Counted from the stretch's first letter, positions 1 to 5,810 are shown. The stretch: DNA of 6,637 nt from Planctomycetaceae bacterium (GCA_029259875.1 JAJDEK010000375.1:1-6637), one strand, 5' to 3'. A program made the numbers and translations. Notes: a model not told the origin generated them from the sequence alone.

Positions 1-751
1 TATTTCGAATCATGCGAATCGCACGTTTGCTAAGCGCTCCAGCGAATGTGAGTTCTGAGAGACCTTCCGGTAATGGCATGACAGCCGATAGCGTCATTGC
101 AGGGGTCCCGCCTACAAAAATATTTACTTTTAGCGGCTCTCTTTTTTCAATCGCTTCTGCATGATGGACGCCGATACTGCGATGAATCTGGTAATGCAGT
201 CCGATCTGTTTATTCGGTTGATATTCATTTCCAGCCAATTGAATCCGGTACATACCCAGATTGGAGTTCATCAAGCCGCCACGCTTGGGGGATTCAGTAT
301 AGACCTGAGGCAGGGTCACAAATGGCCCTCCGTCATCGGGCCAGCTTCGGAGTTGGGGTAGGTCTTCCAGTTGAATTTGATTTTCAGTGACGGCTCCACG
401 AGAACGAGAGCGAGGTAGCATATGCAGTAAAGAGAAGGGCACATCACGATAGCGCAGAGGATGCTTCCAGAATTGGGAAGGGTCGACTTTCAATTCGACC
501 AGATGATTCACGGCCGCTAAAGCGTCACGAAAAATGTACTGCGTGCGTTCCAGCGTGCCAAACAGATTGCTGACCATCGGGAACTTGCAATTTCGTACAT
601 TGGCAAAATAAATCGCAGGTCCACCTGCCTGATAGACACGGCGTTGGATTTCCGCTGCTTCCAGATTTGCGCCGATCTCCTGTTCGATCCGGATCAACTG
701 GTCCGTTCGTTCCAGATCGTTGACACACTCACGCAGTCCTCGGTATCCCAT
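1..751 (-). CDS. ubiD: UbiD-family prenylated-FMN-dependent decarboxylase, N-terminal part (cut by window edge)
   Basis: The minus-strand frame is open from an ATG at 751-749 to the window edge, giving 250 residues with no stop. It begins MGYRGLRECVNDLE and has UbiD landmarks in order: GGPAIYF (43-49), MVSNLFGTLER (59-69), a WPDDGG segment (137-142), LPQVYTE (147-153) and the metal/prenyl-FMN signature NLGMYR (164-169), which matches NMGIYR of E. coli UbiD; N164, R169 and H190 are the expected cofactor-site residues. The catalytic Glu region lies beyond the edge, and family members are roughly 450-600 residues, so about half is missing. The family removes carboxyl groups from aromatic or unsaturated acids using prenylated FMN made by UbiX. 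In quinone-making bacteria the usual role is decarboxylation of a prenylated aromatic intermediate; in a menaquinone-only planctomycete it could be the MqnL-type step of the futalosine pathway, which is inference. The frame is open upstream of 751 back to a TGA near 844-842, but no ATG lies there and the MGYR start matches the family. Confidence 0.93.
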   Translation of the reverse strand, partial: MGYRGLRECVNDLERTDQLIRIEQEIGANLEAAEIQRRVYQAGGPAIYFANVRNCKFPMVSNLFGTLERTQYIFRDALAAVNHLVELKVDPSQFWKHPLRYRDVPFSLLHMLPRSRSRGAVTENQIQLEDLPQLRSWPDDGGPFVTLPQVYTESPKRGGLMNSNLGMYRIQLAGNEYQPNKQIGLHYQIHRSIGVHHAEAIEKREPLKVNIFVGGTPAMTLSAVMPLPEGLSELTFAGALSKRAIRMIRN

Positions 752-823
752 CGGGGTACTGTCCCATTCATACAAAATTAATGTTGTCTTCGTTGCAATC
801 AGCAGATTAACGGTTGCTGGAGA

Positions 824-832
824 ATTATACCA
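824..832 (-). promoter_or_regulatory. Candidate extended -10 promoter for ubiD
   Basis: Read on the minus strand, positions 832-824 spell TGGTATAAT, a perfect extended -10 (TGnTATAAT). No good -35 lies 16-18 nt upstream, which is normal for extended -10 promoters. Transcription would start near 817, giving a leader of about 65 nt before the ubiD ATG. Motif match only; housekeeping sigma consensus is assumed for this organism. Confidence 0.45.
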
Positions 833-874
833 CGCAGAAGTTCAGGGAACACTGGATTGCTGTTCTGTTTGCAT

Positions 875-902
875 TTGCATTCCGGCATCGATCTTCTATG
901 AT
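875..902 (+). promoter_or_regulatory. Weak candidate promoter for the metallophosphoesterase gene
   Basis: TATGAT at 897-902 matches the -10 consensus in 5 of 6 positions. TTGCAT at 875-880, 16 nt upstream, is a poor -35 (3 of 6). The implied leader is about 55 nt. It lies back to back with the ubiD promoter, as expected for divergent genes. A single -10-like hexamer in a 213-nt gap can arise by chance. Confidence 0.25.
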
Positions 903-964
903 TCGCCTGCAGAGGCATTTTTTTATCTTCAGATCCGTTTTCAGCGAAATGTTTAAAGATCATC

Positions 965-2149
965 ATGGATGCAATAGCCAATGGACTGATATTGCTGATG
1001 CTGTCAATCGGCCATGCTGAGCTCTGGATCGTGGTCATTAATCGCACACACGCCCTGCCGATACATGATGTTTGGCTCAAGAGACTGAGGCATGTTCTTG
1101 AGCTATTAATCGTCGTATTCCCCATTGTGCTTTTTCTCGCTGTGGGGCTGTACACTCCAGGGGTTTTAGTGGGTGGAGCCTGGAGTCAACTCCCTTTTTG
1201 GTGGAAGCCTGTCTTGCTGGTGTGTGTCCTGGGATTTCTGGGCTTATTGTATTCCGGGTTCCGGCACCTGTTTTACAAACCACCCCGACAGCAAATCGAA
1301 CACCAGTCTGAATTGATCCACATGCGTCAGCGACTCAATCAGGATTTGATCGGGGAGGGGCCCTATCGTTATCTGGCCGGTCTTCCCTTTAACGAGATTT
1401 TCAGTGTTGAATTCACCCGGAAAATATTCCAACTTCCTCGACTCCCAGCGAATTGGGAAGGTCTGAGAATCCTGCATTTTAGCGACTTACATTTTTCCGG
1501 CACATTAAAACGCGAATATTTTGTTGAGCTGTGTCGGATTGCTCAGGAAACGGAACCTGATCTGATCATCTTCGCTGGCGATCTGATTGACGAGATGAAA
1601 TGTCTCGACTGGCTGAACGACACTCTGGGGCCGATGCAAGCACCTCTGGGGTGTTTTTTTATTCTAGGTAATCATGACTGGCATCAGCAGAGTCTTCAGA
1701 TTCGAGAAGCTTTAGTAGAAAAAGGCTGGATTGATCTCTGTGCTAAGCCATTTCTTCTGCAGCATGCAGGGCATACGTTGCAACTGGCGGGAACAGAAGT
1801 CCCCTGGATGGGAGCGCATCCGGAACTCAAACAATCGGCTACCGGGGAAGGCATCGAACCAGAGTCTGATTTTCTGCTGCTCATCAGTCATACTCCCGAC
1901 AATTTTCACTGGGCCGCGCGCCAGGGATATGACCTGGTGCTTTCCGGTCACACGCACGGCGGGCAGGTCCGATTCCCTTTGATTGGTCCGGTATTCGCCC
2001 CCAGTCTGCACGGGACGCGTTATGCGAGTGGGACGTTTGCCCGTGGTTCTACCGTATTGCACGTCAGCCGAGGAGTGTCGGGGATTCACCCGTTACGCTG
2101 GTTCTGTCGTCCGGAAATCAGTTTATTGACACTACGTACTATTGATTAA
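965..2149 (+). CDS. Membrane-anchored calcineurin-like metallophosphoesterase (YkuE/LpxG type)
   Basis: 394 residues. The C-terminal two thirds carry every metallophosphoesterase block in order: SDLH (D174, H176), GD (D206), GNHD (N236, H237), a lone metal His in LISHTPD (H309) and GHTHGGQ (H329, H331). This set binds two metal ions and hydrolyses phosphoester or pyrophosphate bonds. The N-terminal 110 residues hold two clear hydrophobic segments (about 44-63 and 82-98) joined by a short loop, and a weaker one at 6-24, so the enzyme is probably held in the inner membrane. This architecture resembles Bacillus YkuE and Chlamydia LpxG, the UDP-2,3-diacylglucosamine pyrophosphatase of lipid A synthesis; the substrate here cannot be read from sequence. 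The ATG at 965 lacks a strong Shine-Dalgarno, but the next in-frame region is already conserved membrane sequence, so I keep it. The gene converges on the DNase I-like gene, with 25 nt between stops. Confidence 0.92.
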   Translation: MDAIANGLILLMLSIGHAELWIVVINRTHALPIHDVWLKRLRHVLELLIVVFPIVLFLAVGLYTPGVLVGGAWSQLPFWWKPVLLVCVLGFLGLLYSGFRHLFYKPPRQQIEHQSELIHMRQRLNQDLIGEGPYRYLAGLPFNEIFSVEFTRKIFQLPRLPANWEGLRILHFSDLHFSGTLKREYFVELCRIAQETEPDLIIFAGDLIDEMKCLDWLNDTLGPMQAPLGCFFILGNHDWHQQSLQIREALVEKGWIDLCAKPFLLQHAGHTLQLAGTEVPWMGAHPELKQSATGEGIEPESDFLLLISHTPDNFHWAARQGYDLVLSGHTHGGQVRFPLIGPVFAPSLHGTRYASGTFARGSTVLHVSRGVSGIHPLRWFCRPEISLLTLRTID

Positions 2150-2155
2150 GAAGAT

Positions 2156-2180
2156 CGTTGAACTCGAATTGGATTCAACG
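2156..2180. terminator. Possible weak bidirectional terminator between convergent genes
   Basis: CGTTGAA (2156-2162) and TTCAACG (2174-2180) form a perfect 7-bp inverted repeat around an 11-nt loop. It starts 7 nt after the metallophosphoesterase stop, and its right arm contains the DNase I-like gene's stop codon (2175-2177). No T-run follows on either strand, so intrinsic termination is unproven; position is the main support. Confidence 0.3.
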
Positions 2181-3203
2181 TGGTTCAGTCAGCCCCGCCG
2201 ACGCTTGACGTCCGTCACCTTTTTCAGAGATTTGAAATTCTGCCCAAACTGGTAAATGATCCGAAACGACCAGTGCTTCTTTTTCTGTCAGCTTAAAGCG
2301 TGTTTTAAAATCATATATGCCAGACTTGCCGGTAAATTCCTGCGAGCGGTGGCGGCTAAACAAAATGTTGTCATATTGTTTTGATTTTCGAGTGTTTGTC
2401 GGTGTTTTGGAAACGGTCCACATGAGATCGGGAACCATCCCTAACTCTCCCAATTTTTGATCATTGACATTCAAATCGCCTAGCAAGATAACATCGTCTT
2501 CCTGGCTACCATCGTTGGCAACAACACGGTAAACATCATCCAATACATTCAGTTCTTGTTTCGTTTCATCCGGGTCGGTATGAATATTGATCAGAGAAAA
2601 CGTAAACGGTTTCTTACTGGAAGAACTCAATGTCTGAAAATGAGCAATGTAAGGAGGGCGATGCAATTTGTCATATTTGTCGATCACCGTATAAGTCCAT
2701 TTGTCGTTGACGGCGATTCGTTCCGTATTATAGAAATAAGCATACTGCTCCTTACTGGCAGTTCTTCCCAATCTGGGACCAATGAGGTAGGCATAACGGT
2801 GATTCCCAGAATTCACAATGCTCAAAAATTCGTCCATGAATGATTGGTCTTGCGAACGAATTTCCTGTACCGCCACCACATCAAACTGCTGGATAATGCG
2901 TGCCAAAATTTGAGGTACTTGGGGTTTTTTCATTTTGCTTTGACCAAACACCTGAATATTAAATGTGGCGATCCGAATTGTATTTTCAGATTGCGGTAGT
3001 TCAATTTCGGTGGAATCCCAGTCTGATGGCGTCGAACTGGAGATGGTAGAAGAGACAAAGTCAGTAACCCAGTTCGTAACCTGTTTCGGTTTGATCCCGA
3101 ATTGAAACATTCCTCCACCAAGCAGGCCGACTAGTAACAAAGTCAGTCCACGTGATTTCCATGATTTGAGGAACGGAATTTTTAATTTGGGTATAATGGC
3201 CAT
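2175..3203 (-). CDS. DNase I-like endonuclease/exonuclease/phosphatase family protein, N-terminally anchored
   Basis: 342 residues. A basic N-terminus (six Lys or Arg before residue 19) and a hydrophobic segment at about 19-36 form a signal anchor or uncleaved signal, placing the enzyme outside the cytoplasmic membrane; there is no lipobox. A Ser/Thr-rich linker (about 50-64) leads to an EEP domain (about 74-325) whose blocks follow animal DNase I closely: TFNIQ (N82), VQEIR (E114), KEQYAYFYN (E152), HRPP (R182), INIHTDP (H208), LLGDLNVN (D243, N245), YDNILF (D278) and SDHLPVW (D315, H316). All catalytic and metal positions of DNase I therefore appear present, including both histidines of the general acid-base mechanism. 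DNA is the likely substrate, though other EEP members cut phospholipids or inositol phosphates. The protein has no cysteine, so it lacks DNase I's disulfides. The start is the ATG at 3203-3201, with a purine-rich GGATGG a few nt upstream. Confidence 0.9.
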   Translation of the reverse strand: MAIIPKLKIPFLKSWKSRGLTLLLVGLLGGGMFQFGIKPKQVTNWVTDFVSSTISSSTPSDWDSTEIELPQSENTIRIATFNIQVFGQSKMKKPQVPQILARIIQQFDVVAVQEIRSQDQSFMDEFLSIVNSGNHRYAYLIGPRLGRTASKEQYAYFYNTERIAVNDKWTYTVIDKYDKLHRPPYIAHFQTLSSSSKKPFTFSLINIHTDPDETKQELNVLDDVYRVVANDGSQEDDVILLGDLNVNDQKLGELGMVPDLMWTVSKTPTNTRKSKQYDNILFSRHRSQEFTGKSGIYDFKTRFKLTEKEALVVSDHLPVWAEFQISEKGDGRQASAGLTEPR

Positions 3204-3473
3204 AGTACCATCCGTGGTAATGCTTATGACAGAAATGAAGTAGGAATCAGCGGTAGAAAATGACAGCCTGTCTTGAGAAGACAGACGGAAGAATGGACCT
3301 GGAATTTAACAGATTTTCGGATTATCGTGTAGAGCAAATTTGAAGAGGGAAATTAAGCTAGAAATCCTTCCCCCTTGCCGATCTTCGTCAGATGCGATAA
3401 TCTTAATCCTTTGGATCGTATAGAAGGATCGCTGCTGTATCTCTTATTCTGGTAACAGCTTACATGAAGGGCC
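3204..3473. other. Divergent intergenic region
   Basis: This 270-nt gap separates the DNase I-like gene (minus) from the glycosyltransferase gene (plus). I see no coding sequence. It holds a tight 7-bp hairpin at 3268-3284, a looser 6-bp inverted repeat (ATCCTT 3406-3411 with AAGGAT 3424-3429) and a direct repeat of GGATCG (3413-3418 and 3426-3431). A weak plus-strand promoter could be TTGCCG (3375-3380) with GATAAT (3396-3401), but its 15-nt spacer is short. No convincing minus-strand promoter was found. Confidence 0.5.
3268..3284. repeat. Perfect 7-bp inverted repeat with 3-nt loop
   Basis: CTGTCTT (3268-3274), GAG, then AAGACAG (3278-3284). It lies about 65 nt upstream of the DNase I-like start and would fold in that gene's leader if transcription begins further upstream. 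It could be a regulator site or a leader hairpin. No T-run follows on either strand, so a terminator is unlikely. Confidence 0.5.
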
Positions 3474-4604
3474 TTGGGTACTTTGCCTCGACGATTGACG
3501 ATTACAGTTCCTTCCCTCAGCTTCGGCGGTGCTGAAGGTGTGGCTGCTATGATGGCGAACCACTGGGCACAGGTTGGGGATTTGGTCACGCTCATCACAT
3601 TGGATTCTTCGGAAACAGATACGTTCACGCTTTCAGAAGAAGTTCAACGTTACGCACTGGGAGTCATGCAAGACTCCCAGAACCTGATTCAAGCTGTGTT
3701 TAATAACAGGCAACGTGTCAGGCGATTGCGGGAAGTTATTACGGAGTCTCAGCCCGATGTTGTCATCAGTCTAACTGATCGCATGAACGTTTTGACGCTT
3801 CTCGCGGCGCGAAAAGCGAATTGGCCCGTTCTAATATCCGAACGTTCCGACCCGCGGCATCATCCGATCGGGCGTCTGTGGTCTTTCTTACGGAAACGAA
3901 CATATCCACGGGCGGCTGCTTTAGTGGTTCAGACGCACGGAGTTTTTGAATTCTTCAGATCCTGGATGGGATCGTCTCAAATCGAAGTCATTCCGAATGC
4001 GGTCCCCATTCCCCGTTCGTCGCAAGTTCCGGTAGTCACAGAACAAACTCTCAACGCACGATCACCGTCAAATGTGATTTTGGGTATGGGACGGCTTTCC
4101 TCTGAAAAAGGATTTGACTTGTTAATCGATGCGTTTGCTTCACTGGCAGGCGAGTTTCCAGATTGGAAATTACGTATTTTAGGAGAGGGACCATTACGTG
4201 CAGCATTGCAGTCATCCATTGATGAACGTGGATTGCAGGAACAGATAGAATTGATGGGGTGGGTGGCAGATCCTGAACTCATTCTGGATCAGGGAGAACT
4301 GTTTGTACTTCCATCACGATATGAAGGATTTCCGAATGCATTGTTACAGGCAATGTCACGCGGGTTAGCCTGTATTAGTTTTAATTGCGAGAGTGGTCCG
4401 GCTGAGATCATTCGAGCAGGAATCGATGGATTATTAATACCAGCCGAAAATGTTCCTGAAATGGCGAATACTCTCAAGCATTTAATGAGTGATAAAACAC
4501 TACGAAAGAAATTTGCCGTCAATGCGCTAGAAGTGACACAGCGGTTTTCTGTAACACAATATTTTCATCACTGGGATCAACTCATTAATCAAACGATTTC
4601 CTGA
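3474..4604 (+). CDS. GT4-family glycosyltransferase (AmsD-like)
   Basis: 376 residues with two Rossmann-like halves, a GT-B fold retaining glycosyltransferase. The N-terminal half has the acceptor-side glycine loop PSLSFGGAE (13-21) and SERSDP (122-127). The C-terminal half has VIPNAV (172-177), GMGRLSSEKGFDLL (204-217), the GEGPLR loop (237-242) and the donor-binding segment SRYEGFPNALLQAM (281-294), followed by SFNCESGPAEII. These are typical of the AmsD-like GT4 group that adds sugars to lipid-linked intermediates of exopolysaccharide or surface glycans; donor and acceptor are unknown. In the usual E-x7-E motif the second Glu is Gln here (E284...Q292). An in-frame TGA at 3465-3467 excludes a more upstream start. 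The only starts before conserved sequence are TTG codons at 3474, 3483 and 3495; 3474 is the longest, though an AAGGG run at 3467-3471 sits too near it and fits 3483 better. The next gene begins 12 nt after the stop. Confidence 0.92.
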   Translation: MGTLPRRLTITVPSLSFGGAEGVAAMMANHWAQVGDLVTLITLDSSETDTFTLSEEVQRYALGVMQDSQNLIQAVFNNRQRVRRLREVITESQPDVVISLTDRMNVLTLLAARKANWPVLISERSDPRHHPIGRLWSFLRKRTYPRAAALVVQTHGVFEFFRSWMGSSQIEVIPNAVPIPRSSQVPVVTEQTLNARSPSNVILGMGRLSSEKGFDLLIDAFASLAGEFPDWKLRILGEGPLRAALQSSIDERGLQEQIELMGWVADPELILDQGELFVLPSRYEGFPNALLQAMSRGLACISFNCESGPAEIIRAGIDGLLIPAENVPEMANTLKHLMSDKTLRKKFAVNALEVTQRFSVTQYFHHWDQLINQTIS

Positions 4605-4616
4605 TAGAGACAATTT

Positions 4617-4991
4617 ATGCAACAATTTGTGATACTTCGCCATGATTTTCCTGAATTGCATTGGGACCTGATGTTAGAAGAAGAGGGCGTGCTCAAAACT
4701 TGGCGTCTCAATGCACCACCGGTCATTGATCCGGCATTGGAGGAATCATCGATCGATTTGGTCGCTGAAGAATTGCCCGATCATCGGTTAGAATATTTAG
4801 ATTACGAAGGGCCAGTCTCTGGAGACCGAGGTGAGGTTCTTCAGTGGGACCGTGGGACGTTTTCGCTTCTGGAACGCAGTGATGGTTTCATTGTAGCGTT
4901 GATGACAGGCGAAGAATTGGCAGGAAGAGTGACGCTGAAAAAAATGGAAAATGAAAACCAGTGGTCTCTAAACTACACGGCGTTTTTTTAA
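4617..4991 (+). CDS. Stand-alone LigD-type DNA 3'-phosphoesterase domain protein
   Basis: 124 residues, consisting only of the domain found at the N-terminus of bacterial ligase D (the DNA polymerase/ligase N-terminal domain). Matches include FVILRHDFPELHWDLMLEEE at the start (H9, H15, D17), PDHRLEYLDYEGPVSGDRGEV (H56, Y60) and QWDRGTF (76-82). In ligase D this metal-dependent domain removes 3'-terminal ribonucleotides and 3'-phosphates at broken DNA ends before joining. H9, H15, D17, H56 and Y60 correspond by motif and spacing to the metal and catalytic residues described for Pseudomonas LigD. The Arg usual in the HxDxR pattern is Met here (M19), so activity could differ. No ligase, polymerase or Ku gene is in the window. 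The gene follows the glycosyltransferase by 12 nt, so co-transcription is likely although a shared function is not evident. AGAGA at 4606-4610 gives a modest ribosome site 6 nt from the ATG. Confidence 0.88.
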   Translation: MQQFVILRHDFPELHWDLMLEEEGVLKTWRLNAPPVIDPALEESSIDLVAEELPDHRLEYLDYEGPVSGDRGEVLQWDRGTFSLLERSDGFIVALMTGEELAGRVTLKKMENENQWSLNYTAFF

Positions 4992-5008
4992 AGCAGTTTA
5001 CTGTTTTT
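4990..5008 (+). terminator. Possible short terminator hairpin between convergent genes
   Basis: AAAGCAG (4990-4996), loop TTTA, then CTGTTTT (5001-5007) can pair over 7 bp including one G-U, and the right arm runs into a five-T stretch (5004-5008). It overlaps the phosphoesterase stop codon, and its loop holds most of the stop codon of the minus-strand gene. The stem has only three G/C-containing pairs besides the wobble, so it would be weak. It works better for the plus strand than for the minus strand. Confidence 0.3.
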
Positions 5009-5663
5009 CAGTATTCGCTTTACCGGCAATACGAAACAGACCTGGTTCAACCGCTAGAGCCGTCAAGTCGGGCAGTTCATTTTTGCCATGATCCAAATAC
5101 ACGATCAAGGCATCGTTGCCATTGTTTTGTCCCCATTCAATGTACCAGCCATCCTTCCGTGCTTCTCGGATCAAATCTGTGATTGCTTCTTCAATCGGAA
5201 TAGGGAGTAAGCCAGCGCGCGCATTTTCGAGTTCAAGAACGAGGCGATTTTTTTTCAGTAACCAGGGTTTAAATTTCAGACTGATGATGCCCGACCATTT
5301 TTTCAAAGAGAGCTGAAATCCCAGTTCGACCTGATCCTTTCCAAACTTCACTCTTGGGTCAGAAACCCCTTTGGGTACCCATTCGTTGTATTTTTGATGC
5401 AATTCTTCTGCAAGCCATGCGTTGATCTGCTGTTCGCTAAATTCCTGAGACCATTGTGGTTCATGATTGTGTACATCATTCACCAGTTGCATCGAGCGTT
5501 GGACGAACTGTTTGGCTTTTTGCTGTCTGACTTCAGGCTTAGATTGTGCCTGAAGTGCCGCCTGATAAAATTCAGGAACTTGAGCAGAGGACCAATAAAG
5601 GCCTCCTGCGACTCCTCCCAGCAGGAGAAGTAGTACAAACAGAACTAGTAAAAAACGTTTCAT
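4998..5663 (-). CDS. Exported or membrane-anchored protein of unknown function
   Basis: 221 residues; I do not recognise the family. The N-terminus MKRFLLVLFVLLLLLGGVAGGLYW is a strong signal peptide or single membrane anchor (about 4-24) with two basic residues ahead of it. Next comes a helical, charged stretch rich in Gln, Lys and Glu (about 31-90) containing FSEQQINAWLAEEL (75-88). The C-terminal part (about 100-190) looks like alternating beta strands: VKFGKDQVELGFQL, IISLKFKPWLLKKNRLVLELENARAGLLPIPI and DALIVYLD. A 'FSEQQINAWL' helix followed by a beta sheet recalls small lipid- or envelope-associated proteins of the DUF2140/YpmS kind, but the resemblance is too faint to assign. There are no cysteines and no catalytic motif. 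Only 6 nt separate its stop from that of the convergent phosphoesterase gene. The ATG at 5663-5661 has no Shine-Dalgarno and follows a promoter-like element closely. Confidence 0.85.
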   Translation of the reverse strand: MKRFLLVLFVLLLLLGGVAGGLYWSSAQVPEFYQAALQAQSKPEVRQQKAKQFVQRSMQLVNDVHNHEPQWSQEFSEQQINAWLAEELHQKYNEWVPKGVSDPRVKFGKDQVELGFQLSLKKWSGIISLKFKPWLLKKNRLVLELENARAGLLPIPIEEAITDLIREARKDGWYIEWGQNNGNDALIVYLDHGKNELPDLTALAVEPGLFRIAGKANTEKQ

Positions 5664-5669
5664 ACGGAA

Positions 5670-5698
5670 ATGCTAGGTCGCATAGTGAGAAGCGTCAA
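5670..5698 (-). promoter_or_regulatory. Candidate promoter for the 221-residue protein, possibly leaderless
   Basis: On the minus strand, TTGACG (5698-5693; 5 of 6 to the -35) is followed after exactly 17 nt by TAGCAT (5675-5670; 4 of 6 to the -10). Only 6 nt lie between this -10 and the ATG at 5663, so transcription would begin at or next to the start codon. The absence of any Shine-Dalgarno in those 6 nt agrees with a leaderless message. Motif evidence only. Confidence 0.4.
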
Positions 5699-5751
5699 GA
5701 CCGGTACGCTAGAGGATAATCTGAGGAAAACGTAATATTGCGCTAAGTTGA

Positions 5752-5763
5752 ATCTTTAAAGAT
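5752..5763. repeat. Perfect 12-bp palindrome ATCTTTAAAGAT
   Basis: The 12 bases equal their own reverse complement. The palindrome lies 3 nt upstream of the candidate gltX -35, between the two divergent promoters, where an activator or repressor dimer could sit. It is AT-rich, so chance is a fair alternative. Confidence 0.4.
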
Positions 5764-5765
5764 AC

Positions 5766-5794
5766 TTGTCGAATGAGCGAAGGTCTTTTATGAT
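5766..5794 (+). promoter_or_regulatory. Candidate gltX promoter
   Basis: TTGTCG (5766-5771; 4 of 6 to the -35) is separated by exactly 17 nt from TATGAT (5789-5794; 5 of 6 to the -10). The expected start is near 5801, giving a leader of about 100 nt before gltX. It is one of the better promoter matches in the window, and it overlaps the 5790-5810 inverted repeat. Confidence 0.45.
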
Positions 5795-5810
5795 CGGTCG
5801 TCCCGATCAT
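5790..5810. repeat. Perfect 8-bp inverted repeat over the gltX -10 and start region
   Basis: ATGATCGG (5790-5797), loop TCGTC, then CCGATCAT (5803-5810). In RNA the stem could lengthen by a U-G and a U-A pair. No T-run follows, so it is not a standard terminator. Its place, spanning the -10 hexamer and the predicted start, is that of a repressor operator; if transcription begins further upstream it could instead be a leader hairpin. Confidence 0.55.

Noticed and set aside
97..390. Plus-strand ORF of 97 codons opposite ubiD
   Set aside because: It lies antisense to strongly conserved UbiD sequence and has no recognisable motif; it is a shadow frame.
799..1155. Minus-strand ORF of 118 codons spanning the ubiD/metallophosphoesterase gap
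   Set aside because: It overlaps the conserved start of the metallophosphoesterase antisense and would cover the divergent promoters; its composition does not look like a real protein.
1712..2089. Minus-strand ORF of 125 codons inside the metallophosphoesterase gene
   Set aside because: It is antisense to the catalytic H309 and GHTH region, which fixes the coding frame on the plus strand.
965..4991. Metallophosphoesterase, DNase I-like and 3'-phosphoesterase genes as one nuclease or defence system
   Set aside because: They lie on alternating strands with convergent ends, each has separate family roles, and no helicase, ATPase, toxin or transposase accompanies them.
4617..4991. Degraded remnant of a full ligD gene
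   Set aside because: The domain is complete with its own start and stop, downstream sequence shows no ligase or polymerase motifs in any frame, and the next gene begins 6 nt later on the other strand.
5790..5810. Inverted repeat as a rho-independent terminator
   Set aside because: No T-run follows either arm, and it lies upstream of two divergent genes, where no transcript is expected to end.
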